Below are positions 21,230 through 30,690 of a stretch of DNA of 64,000 bases, piece by piece; position 1 is the stretch's first letter, and each line of letters begins with the position of its first letter. The stretch lies in the NCBI GenBank assembly GCA_014871385.1, contig CM026426.1, positions 76,621,524-76,685,523 of the forward strand, read 5' to 3'. The notes below the pieces were generated by a model. The model was not told the DNA's origin and ran no database searches. It was given only the letters and a program-made list of their open reading frames with translations. This stretch comes from Ceratodon purpureus (lineage: Eukaryota > Streptophyta > Bryopsida > Pseudoditrichales > Ditrichaceae). A program made the position numbers and the translations under genes.

Positions 21230-21690
21230 AACCTCGCGCCCCCCCTCCCGGAAGCTCTGGGCCCCCCTCCTAGAAGCACTTGCCTCCCCCCCTCCTAGAA
21301 GCACTTGCCCCCCCTCCTAGAAGCACTTGCCTCCCCCCTCCTAGAAGCACTTGCCCCCCCCCCCTCCTAGAAGCACTTGCCCCCCCCTCTCCTAGAAGCA
21401 CTTGCCCCCCCCCCCCCTCAGAAGCTCGCACCCCCCCCCCCCCAGAAGCTCGCGCCCCCCCTAGAAGCTCGCGCCCCCCCCTAGAAGCTCGCGCCCCCCC
21501 CCTAGAAGCTCGCGCCCCCCCCCCCTCAGAAGCTCGCGCCCCCCCTAGAAGCTCGCGCCCCCCCCTAGAAGCTCGCGCCCCCCCCCCCCCCCAAAGAAGC
21601 TCGCGCCCCTCCAAGAAGCTCTCGCCCCCCCTCCCAAAAGCTCTGGCCCCCTTCTTAGAAGCTCGCGCCCCCTTTGAACTCGCTCGCGCA
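21230..21690. repeat. C-rich minisatellite, right arm
   Basis: Inverted counterpart of the 19050-19570 array, with AGAAGCTCGCGC units separated by C-runs and AGAAGCACTTGC variants on the outer side of the kinase fragment first. The run lengths differ from the left arm, as expected for slippage. Confidence 0.85.
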
Positions 21691-21904
21691 CCCCTTTGCA
21701 TATGTGGAATTCCCCGTCATCGTTCGTTGTCCATGTCATCAATATGTTTCCCCTATAGGTAAGTTGTAAAAAGAAAGAACTAACTTAGTAATTTTCCTCC
21801 TCCCCTCAATGTCCGATTATGTCCGGGGACCGACCGGTCCGTCCGTCCGTCCGTCCGTCTATGTCCGGAAATTTTGCCCATGTCCGTCCGAATAGACAAC
21901 CCTG

Positions 21905-21912
21905 CCTGTGGA
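21905..21912 (+). repeat. 8-bp target duplication, right copy (hAT insertion)
   Basis: CCTGTGGA directly follows ACAACCCTG and is identical to 18838-18845. Confidence 0.9.
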
Positions 21913-21926
21913 TGTTGCCTCCTCAG

Positions 21927-23780
21927 CTTTCCTTCTACACGCGCTTCAGAGTAGCTCATAGTGGCGTCGAAATTGGAGTGCGCTCTTTTGAAGCATTCAA
22001 ACCTTGGTTTGTGCGGAGAATGCGGGAGTTCAATTCATGCTGCTGCAGATACCACGTGCAGATGGCTGAACTGAAGGATGCATTGAACTTCATGCGCCGT
22101 GGAATAGTGCACAAAAACTGCTCCTGCCATTGTGACGTGTGTCGACCAGAGGGTGGAGAGGGTGTTTGCAAAGCATCGGAGGTGACTTTTCACTCAATTA
22201 CAAGACTCTGTGAAGAAGTTCTGTGCCAAAAGCATGATGATGAAGAGTTTCATGCACTAAGTTGCATTCGGGGTGATTGTACATTGTGTGGGGCTACGAA
22301 GTTGAAGATTTGCCCCAACGAACAATCTGAATCTACAAATGCTCTGGTTTCCTGGAAGCTGTTTGAGATGGTATTCGTCGGGAGGGTTGAAGACGGCAAT
22401 GACAGGCATGCACTTCATTTGGAGCATAAGATGACCCCACCGTGTGACTTAGTTGCATCTTTGCGGTCCCACTTGGAAGAATTTTTGGTCCACAACTTTG
22501 AGGCAAAGTGGCAGGATCAACAGTTCAAGGTATGCATGGGAAACCTAAGTCCTGATGCAATTGTTTCGGTTGTAGATTTCGCAGAAAACTATGCATTTAA
22601 GTGGCAGAATGAAGTTCAGTCTCAGCATTGGTTTAGTTTTCAAGTAACAATATTGGTTCATATTACATTCCGAATTCATCTTGAATGGGATGGGTTGGAT
22701 CCTGTGAATAAGATACTCACGGAGTATCACTTTTACATCAGTGATGACAAGTCGCATGATAACAATTTTGTTCAATACTATTTTGGGCTTCATAGAGATT
22801 TTTTGAAGGAACAAGGGTTTCTTTTCCCGGTGGAGCACATAGTCTTTTCTGATGGCTGTGCCTCGCAATTCAAGTGTGCGAAGTCATTGTATTTCGTTGC
22901 AAGATATCCTTCTCTGACAGTATCTGAAGAGCTACCCCTTGGCTGCGTGATGCAATGGGATCATTTTGGTACGGGTCACGGAAAAGGCCAGTGGGATGGA
23001 GCAGGGGCTCACGTGAAGGAGGCACTACGCAGGGAGCAAGTTAAACCAAACGGAGTGAGACTACACTACTCCTGCGACGTAGTGACTTTCCTTCGTGAGG
23101 CTATGAACCACGAATATGCTGGTTATCGCAACGCCCGTAGATCTGTACATCGCTACTTCTATGACGTTAAGGAATTGGACGTTAACTTGTTCCAAGCACC
23201 GAATGCACGCACTGTAGAGGGTACTAGATCTTTTCATCAAGTTCGAAGTGTTGGGCTTGAGGGGACATCCTTGCACGTTCGAAGACTCTCCTGCTTTTGT
23301 AGATTTTGTTTAGATGGTGGAGACGGACCATGTGACAATCTAGGTTTAGTTGAACCTTTTACGCTGATTCAGTTAGAGCCATGTGAACCGCAAGCTCTTA
23401 CAAGGCGTGATAGGAGGCGACTTGATTTGCAGCCACCTCAATTACATCCACGCATGACTGCTCATGAGGCACTTGCCGCCACATTGGAGGTTGGAGACCA
23501 TTTTGCTGTCCTGGCAGATGATGGATCCGGCTACCCTAAATTCTGGATTCTTCAATGTCAAGAGCCTCTACACGGTGTCCAGGAAGATGTGATGGAAGAT
23601 ACCTGGGGTCAATCAGTTTATCGTGGAGTGCAAATTGTTACAGGTACTTACTACAAGCAAAGGGGCAGCAGTCGTTCTTCATACGTCAGAGAAGATCCAC
23701 AACGACCTGCTTTCATTTATTCTCACTTGGTGGTGGCTACGAAATTCAATCTTCTAGTAGCCACACATCGCCAGAAATGA
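21927..23780 (+). CDS. T1 DDE-type transposase, main exon
   Basis: An open frame of about 617 codons begins after the acceptor CCTCCTCAG at 21926; the open frame further 5' lies in the inserted hAT end. Near 22040 it reads CCCRYHVQM followed by LKDALNFMRRG, then the cysteine-rich CSCHCDVC. The catalytic core shows VVDFAENYAFKWQNEVQ (first Asp, about 22575), QVTILVHITF, YHFYISDD, then FSDGCASQFK (second Asp, about 22850) and HFGTGHGKGQWDGAGA (about 22980). A second zinc-like cluster, CFCRFCLDGGDGPC, lies near 23292. DFAENY, SDGxxxQFK and HGKGxxDG occur in the same order in a transposase family I remember from cnidarians and molluscs. This exon is unbroken. Copy T2 is a diverged homologue along its whole length. 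Confidence 0.8.
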   Translation, partial: LSFYTRFRVAHSGVEIGVRSFEAFKPWFVRRMREFNSCCCRYHVQMAELKDALNFMRRGIVHKNCSCHCDVCRPEGGEGVCKASEVTFHSITRLCEEVLCQKHDDEEFHALSCIRGDCTLCGATKLKICPNEQSESTNALVSWKLFEMVFVGRVEDGNDRHALHLEHKMTPPCDLVASLRSHLEEFLVHNFEAKWQDQQFKVCMGNLSPDAIVSVVDFAENYAFKWQNEVQSQHWFSFQVTILVHITFRIHLEWDGLDPVNKILTEYHFYISDDKSHDNNFVQYYFGLHRDFLKEQGFLFPVEHIVFSDGCASQFKCAKSLYFVARYPSLTVSEELPLGCVMQWDHFGTGHGKGQWDGAGAHVKEALRREQVKPNGVRLHYSCDVVTFLREAMNHEYAGYRNARRSVHRYFYDVKELDVNLFQAPNARTVEGTRSFHQVRSVGLEGTSLHVRRLSCFCRFCLDGGDGPCDNLGLVEPFTLIQLEPCEPQALTRRDRRRLDLQPPQLHPRMTAHEALAATLEVGDHFAVLADDGSGYPKFWILQCQEPLHGVQEDVMEDTWGQSVYRGVQIVTGTYYKQRGSSRSSYVREDPQRPAFIYSHLVVATKFNLLVATHRQK

Positions 23781-25070
23781 GGACGAGGAGGTACACAGGT
23801 GTACAAGCTCACAGCTGAGGCGCAGGAGCATATTCATTCTCAGCTTCTGGTTCTCGACTAGTACATTTCATATAGTACTCTGATTAGAATATTTCTTAGT
23901 ATTATTTTTACTTGGTACTGGTTTCTCTACGAATCTCTGAAGAGCAGGAGGTATTTTTTTATTTATCTGTGTTTGAAGTTTGGTTTGGTGTAGTCACATT
24001 CGGTAACTTGGGATCTATATGGTTTAGTTACGTTTGATGTACTGTTCCTAGAATTTCAGTTGGTCAAAGGATTAGTAAAGAAAGATCGACCCATGAACTT
24101 GAAAATGTTGTTATTTTAAGGATCATTGTATTTGGGATCGAATTGTACAAATTGATATCAGTCGCTAACTGTTTTCAAAGTATATCGTGTGGATGTCATT
24201 GGATGAAATTCATATGATTTAGATGAATATAACCCGACTATTCGTGCAAGTTCATTCCATCGACAATATTTGGTGAAACTATATATTCCTATACAATAGT
24301 AAAAATACATTGGAATCAGCCCAGATCCTCAGAAACATTTCTAACCAGAGACAGTACGTACACCAGAACGAATTCTTTCGTTTTGATAAGTGATTTCCGT
24401 TTCAAAAAACAACTGTCATAATAAGATTGGGTATCACATACAATATTCCACCTACCCCCCAAGTAATAAAGATGGATAGTACAAGAACATTATATAATGT
24501 GATGGATGAAATCATATTGCCCAATGTTTTGAGATAAAAAATTAGAGGAAAAAAAAATAAAAAATAAAAATAAATAAATAAAAAAAATTAGAATATGTGT
24601 CATCATGCAGTTGGCTAATAAATAGTATGTTCCCTCAAATAGTAATTTTGATGGATAATAGAAGAAGAATAAAAAGTGTATTGGATGACATCACATTCTC
24701 CAATGTTAAAATAAATAAATAATTAAAAGAATTCTTAAGTTATAACATGTGTCATAAATTCCATTTGGATTCCATTTGTTGATCAATCTAATTAAGACAC
24801 GTGTTATATTATTTTTTTTTTTATTTTACCTTAAAAATTTGATGTCTCTGTGAGCCATTCTATTCTTTATATACTATCCACGTATATTAGTATGCGTGGT
24901 TTTTTTTTCTTAATTTGTATGGTAATTTAATAATGACATGTATTAAAAGTATTACTTTATGTATTACACTTTTATAAACCCCAGAAATTCTGACATTACT
25001 TCATATACAATACTTGAGAATATGAAAGAAGCATTTCCTTAACAATCTTTGATGAAATTGATGGTGTGAA
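23781..25070. other. AT-rich gene-free stretch with diverged direct repeat
   Basis: No gene is seen. Two direct copies of about 180 bp lie at about 24435-24620 and 24625-24800. Shared phrases include TGATGGATAxTAxAAGAA, CAATGTTxxxATAAA and ATGTGTCAT. The copies are heavily diverged. Confidence 0.45.
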
Positions 25071-26758
25071 ATGAATAAAGTGAGAGTGAGTTATTTGGTT
25101 TCAGTTTCCCGCCTAGATACTCTACAATCAAGGCTTGCCAGCTGTTTTCACGGTACAGCTGCACGAATCCAACCATGCCACGTATTTTCCCGGAAAATTT
25201 TCTCGAGAAGTCCCCTGCCTACATGGCGTTTAGGGTTTCAGTTCAGCCGTTGGTCTTCCTTCTCGCCCATCACTCTTTCTTTTTGGATAGATCTGTTTTT
25301 GCGAGGTTTTCCACTGTAGAGGGGTTTCACAGTCTTGTTCGTTTCGTTGTGCATGTTTGTTAGGGGCCTGTGGATATGGTTGAGGATTATGGAAACCGCT
25401 AGATGAATGAAGTACATTGGGGCGGATTTCTGAGCAAGATTTAGTCTGCTCCTAGAAGCAAATTCTCCTTGTGTTTACTCTGCGGCAGATTCTATGGAGA
25501 ATGGGTCTTCCAGAACCCTACGAGTCTGTGGAGATGTATCGCTATAGGAATAACCCGGTTTATTTCTTCGTAGGAGTGTTTGAATTGTGGGATCCTCATT
25601 AGAATCTGAGTCAGCACAAGATCCTCCAAGGAACTACTTGTTTTGGGTTTTAAAAACGAATTCAAATGGATGTGACACCTTGGGTGTCGGCAGCCATTAC
25701 TGGGAGTTGACATTGTAGATTTCCGCCGCCACTAATCTCTCCTCGTCATTCTTTGTATAAGGGTTATTGAGTCATCTTGAATTCTATAGTACTCGTCTCC
25801 CTCCCGAGCAAGCTCTTGGATTCTAAGGGCTCCTGTTATTCTTTAGCGTTTCCAGAGTTGCTACTTAGAATGAGCTTCTATCCTAGACTTGTTGCGCTGC
25901 TTGAGAAGCTTGTTTAGTTTAGGTGGGAGACAGTTTGTGCATTCAAGGAGTGGGCAGGGGTGTTGGAGTTCCTGTGGGTCACGGTTGTACCGTGGTAGTG
26001 GGTTTAAGTGTAGTGGTTCTAGTAGGAAGGAGTTGTTTTGTCTTAGAAGGTTCATTGCAAGAAAGCGAGTTCTTGGAGCACAACCAGGAGGGGGGTACAA
26101 GGACATAAGGTACCTGTTGCAAGCTTTAACGAATCAGGTTCTTAATCACGTCCATCTTTTCCTGAATTCCAATTCAATATTACCGTGACAGCTCTCTTCA
26201 AGGTTGCAATCAGTTTGCAGTCTTGGTTGAATTCTGCTTTGAGTTATGTTTCAATACATTAAATCCGTGAAAACCCGTGTTCTTGCAAGCCGCTAGTAGT
26301 ATCCTGCTTTCTAGTGTTGTGTGTTACTTGATTAGTCGTGTTTATGATTTTGTCTTTTAGAACAATGAATGTCTAATCCTTAGGGGGGTACGAGGAGCTC
26401 AGGTACCTGCTGCCACCTTCAACGAATCAGGTAGTAAATCACGTCCATCTTCACCTGACTTCCAAATCTACATTACTCGTGAGTGCCCTCTTGGTTGTAA
26501 TCTGTTAGCTGACATTGGTCGAATGCTGTCTTTCCCTACATTGAATCAGACTTTGTTTTACTTGATCACTTGTGTCTATGTTTCTGTCTTTTAAAACAAA
26601 CATTGTTTATGCCTTATGACTGTCCCTTCGAAATTATGAATGTAGGAACTATCATTCATTTTCTGCAGTGGGTGTTGGCTTTCAATTGTGATTCGAATTT
26701 ACCAAAGACTGGTCCTTTGATGTGTTTGATAATAGTTACAGTCCTCATTTACAGGAAG
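25071..26758 (+). other. Leader-like region with 293-bp spaced direct repeat
   Basis: The stretch near 25220-25260 (GTTTAGGGTTTCAG) looks like plant 5' leader sequence, but no convincing exon is resolved. A segment of about 160 bp at 26088-26250 recurs at 26383-26545, an offset of 293 bp. Shared phrases include GGTACCTG, AACGAATCAGGT and AATCACGTCCATCTT. This is an old tandem duplication just upstream of the next gene. Confidence 0.4.
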
Positions 26759-29304
26759 CTCGCTCTGAATGCAAGGACTTGCTCCGACAATACTTACTTG
26801 GAGGTACAATGCGGGTTATCCAGCACCACCTTAGAGAAGGAAGTTTATAACTACAACATTTGATCTCCTATGGGTGAGGTAAGTCCCTTTCCTTTCCAAT
26901 TTCCTTGTTCATCAATGGTATCCTTTCCAGTTTTAATGAAACTATTGGTTAGGTTCACCATCCTTTCACGTGTCTTCCTTGTCCATGTGTAGTTTACGTC
27001 AAAGGACTATGAAGTTGAATTCAGGAGATTATGTTCCTTTTTCAAGTAATTCATGATGACTTAATTCCTTTTCTATTGCTTAGGGTTCAGGGTGAGAAAC
27101 TGAATTTCAGGAATGACAAAGACCAACTCCTACTGTCGAAGACTTCAAGGATCATAGACGGTGAGTCCTGCACGGGCCTGTCCTCCTCCTGTTTTAATTT
27201 TACTTACATGTTCCTTAATCCTTGATGTGCTTTCTTGTTTTCCTTGTATTTTCTCGGCTCTTGTCACCTCCTTTCCATACTATACTTGCTTTTGGGTCCT
27301 TGTTCCTGACCATGTATACTGTTTTCCTTTTCCTAGCTATGCAGTTATACTATCGTAGGAGATACTTGTATCGGGTCCTGGTTCCTAGACATAGGTATCA
27401 TACTTTTATACTGTATCTAGATACTGTTTTCGAGTCCTGGTTCCTGAATTTAGTTGCTTTCATACTTGTTTCCACTCCTTGTTCCTTGTCCTACATACTT
27501 TCATGCGGGTTTTCCGGTCCTTGTCCTATAATTCTTATTAGATTACTTGTTTTGTTTCTAGTCCTTGTTCCTTGTCCTACATACTTTCATCCGGGTTTTC
27601 CGGTCCTTGTCCTTTAATTCTTATTTAATTACTTGTTTTGTCTATTATTGTTCTTGAAAACACGTATGACAATGGACTTGAAGGTTTTCTACTACGGGGA
27701 GAAGGGCTGGTTCAAGTATGTGACAAGGCTGAATGGTGATGGGCTCATCCCTGGATCTACCCTCACTGGGGAGCATGTTAGCAAGGAGCAATGCAAGAAA
27801 ATGTTTGTGTATGGAGGACGGCAATCAAACAATGGTTACAAAACCAACCTCTGGCCTTCGTTTTTCAATGAGAGAGTTTCGTGGCTATGGATTCGAGTTC
27901 ATCAACAAGAGAAGCCAGCCAACAATGACTTCGGACTCAGCTTTGTCCAAGGTCTGCTTCACGAATACAAGACCAATGAGGAAGTAGATTGGGTAGGTTT
28001 TGCTGCTTGCACTGTGAACCGTTTCACTCGAACGAAGGGAGTGAATCAGGTTCATCTGTTCTGGGCTTGGGCACATCCCTCAGTTGTGACTGACGTTGGC
28101 AGTGGTCTCCCTGTTCAGACAGACTACAAATTTCCCGTGGCTCTAGGCTCTAGACCTGTTCGGTGTACAATGGCCACCACATTACCCATCGTAAGACCCT
28201 AAGATATTGTTTCTTTTAAATCAAATTATTTTCAAGCATTTGTCAGTTTATTTCCTCCTTGTGTGCTCACATTTGTCTTAGGATTCCAATTTGTTTTCTG
28301 TAGCGGTTACCGATATTGGAGACTGAACAGGGCACACGCAGAGGCAAGCGTGAGAGATCTCCATCTGTTGAAGATTCTAACTGGGACAAAGAGAATGAGA
28401 GAAGAAGGAAGAAATATAGAACCAGGTCACAAGTGAAGTACGAGAGCCCTCTACAGAAATTGGAACACATGGCAAGATCTTCAACTGGGGCACATGGGTC
28501 TTCTTTGATGTCTATGGATGCAGAACTTCTCCAAAATCTTTCTTCGTCAGAGCCCAAGACACAGTCCCCGTTGGAATCTTTGCCGATGACCAAGTCAGCA
28601 TTGGATTCGCTCGCCAACACCGACTCAATCCCGGGATCAGCTCGAAGAAGTCTGGTAATGGCGTCGGATCAGGCTCCAAGCTGCTAGCCAAAGGAAGAAG
28701 ATGCTAAAGACCTCGCCGGGTATCCAGAACTTCATCTCATTTTCTGAATCTATTCATGCACACATTCACCACTATATGTTGACTTTGTGTTCTAAAGTAT
28801 ATTTTTTGATTGATGTATTGGATTTCCGCACAGTAGGATCCTTTCCTCTAATGTAAGTGTTTTATTTTTATCCAGACCCTCTGATCCTTCAAGAATCCCA
28901 AGCAGTGGACCGAATACAGAGAAAGTATTGGCGGCACTTCACCACTTTGGAGCAGTAATACCAAAAGTGGTTGAGAGTGTAATTTCTAACCTCGATTTGC
29001 AAAAGAAGGAGTTGCAGCAGGCGTATGTCGTTGCACAAGAGTTTACTTCATCTGCAAACAGTGCTAGGGCTGAACTCTCTACACAGCTTGGAAGGCAAGA
29101 CTAGCAGCACGTGGAAATCCCAGTGACGAAGTTCAAGGTGAAGTCCGATATCTTGAGTGTGGATTGAAGTATGCGGAAGGGAGAGTGGAGGCTGCAGTTA
29201 CTAAAGAAAGAGAGGCCCTGCTAGCATTTCAAGCTCAGTGCACGAAATTAGAAGACATGCGGAAGGACCAGTGGATACTAGAGGAGTATTTCATTTTCAA
29301 GTAA
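26759..29304 (+). CDS. Second T1 plus-strand gene, multi-exon, unknown function
   Basis: Exon candidates are about 26759-26880 (EARSECKDLLRQYLLGGTMR, after CATTTACAG), 27085-27161 (ending ACG/GTGAGT) and 27666-28190. The last starts MTMDLKVFYYGEKGWFKYV and contains PSFFNERVSWLWIRVHQQ and VNQVHLFWAWAHPSVV, ending CCCATC/GTAAGA. Exon 28304-28687 (after TTTCTGTAG) is basic and serine-rich with NLS-like RRGKRERSPS and ERRRKKYRTRSQVK. Exon 28876-29304 is coiled-coil (NLDLQKKELQQAYVVAQEF, then after a one-base frame change YLECGLKYAEGRVEAAVTK). No family was recognised. The NLS-like patches suggest a nuclear protein. It lies between the transposase and the convergent RING gene inside T1, so it is probably element-encoded cargo, partly decayed. 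Confidence 0.42.
27477..27650 (+). repeat. 86-bp tandem duplication in an intron
   Basis: The phrase GTTCCTTGTCCTACATACTT starts at 27481 and again at 27567, an 86-bp period with two copies. The whole stretch 27225-27650 is built of degenerate CCTTGTTCC and TACTTG phrases. It lies between exons of the second T1 gene. Confidence 0.7.
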
Positions 29305-30690
29305 ACCGAAGCCGTTCCTACGAATTCAGGTCTATTCCTTCCATGGGCATCATGTTTAGGTATTGATGCCTTAATTGTCAATTATTTCTTTCTTTATGAT
29401 GATATGTGTTTAACATTCTATAAATTGCTTTGCAGTTCAGTGCTCGTGTGAAGGCCAAAGACTAAGGCAATTTGCAGAAATCGGGACATGGTGCGCAGTT
29501 GGTGCATGCGTTATATTGTTTTGTTAGAGTTCTCTTCTAGATTCGGTGTATAATGTATAACGGATGCTATCTTTTTCATTTCTGGTTCCTTATTATCTAT
29601 GATTAGTACAATGTGAGGACTGTGCATATTAACTCACATGTAATGACCCTGAACCTAGGAATTCAGTTACAGTATTCAGTGAATATTATAAATTTACATA
29701 CACTATCAATATTGTCATTCGTTTGTAAAAGTTTATGCTTACCATAAATTTGTAAGAAGATCCTAGTTGATTGTGTCTTATCAAGTCCAGATGTAGGTTT
29801 GGTTATTAGGATTGTCAGTGGTTTTTTCATTGTTGAGCTTATTTAATTTCTCCTGCAAGAGTCTGCGATTTTGAATTTGTTCCAGTTAGTACTTGTAGAC
29901 TGACAATGAACCGAGACTTCTACTGATCGAGCTACAAGCATAACTTCTGACATACTCTTGTAAATCACAACCTAGTGTGTAAATGAATGGTATTCTTATC
30001 TGGTTGCACAATAGTCATTGTATTGATGGAGTGTGCGAGCATTATATTTTGAGTAGAAGCGTGGTTGTCTTTGAGCAGCTTTGTGAACAGTATCCTATAC
30101 ACAAATAAGTTTGCAATTGACTTACGAAGATCAGAATTATTCGACACCAAAGTTTCCAACTCCCCAGTCTAGTGTAGTAGCAAAGTCGTTCCTGTTCAGA
30201 ATATCCATTATCATTGCAATCCTTTATTCCATTTGTGAGATGCTTACGAGATTGGTTAGGAATCGAAACTTCTAAACTAAAAAAAATAGCATTTTAAATA
30301 TTTGGCGATTGAGAATTCGGCCACAGTCCTATGGAGATATGACCAGCTTGGAAGCTATGATAAGTAAATGTGACAACCTTGCGGTCATACCATATTCCTT
30401 TGGGGAACTAAGCAATATAACGGACTCGACCCTGATGGCCATTCTTATGAAAACAAATGATAAAATTCTAGACTCCCGTTTGAATGCACGGAATGAGGAA
30501 AACTTAGATCATATTAATTACATATATCGTACACCAACAGCATCCAACACCACCAAGTTCAATATAATTATGCTTCAACAAAAACAAATAATCATCAAGA
30601 AGGGACCACAGAAATAATATAATGAACTTGATTGCTGAATGGGTAGTTTACAGAACAAACTAAATCATATTCAATTCTTATTTCCAAATC
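29305..30690. other. Intergenic stretch between convergent T1 genes
   Basis: The stretch is AT-rich with no recognised gene. A 102-codon plus-strand frame at 30309-30617 has no family signal and is probably chance. The 3' ends of the two convergent T1 genes face each other across it. Confidence 0.4.

Larger units (their letters stand above)
18846..21904. mobile_element. Non-autonomous hAT-like foldback element
   Basis: The element is 3,059 bp with inverted ends CAGGGTTGT and ACAACCCTG and an 8-bp duplication CCTGTGGA, both hallmarks of the hAT superfamily. Subterminal GTCCGTCC tandems flank both sides. Inside, two arms of about 1.2-1.7 kb are inverted copies of each other. Each arm has a G-rich (or C-rich) minisatellite, a 63-codon and a 78-codon open stretch, then an AT-rich part, around a loop at about 20215-20620. 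No transposase is encoded, so it needed a hAT enzyme in trans. It sits in an intron just 5' of the acceptor at 21925-21926 of the T1 transposase. Excision would restore that intron. Confidence 0.88.

Noticed and set aside
18855-21762. Proline/arginine-rich ORFs of 100-197 codons in the foldback arms
   Set aside because: Produced by translating the G-run minisatellite; mirrored on both strands.
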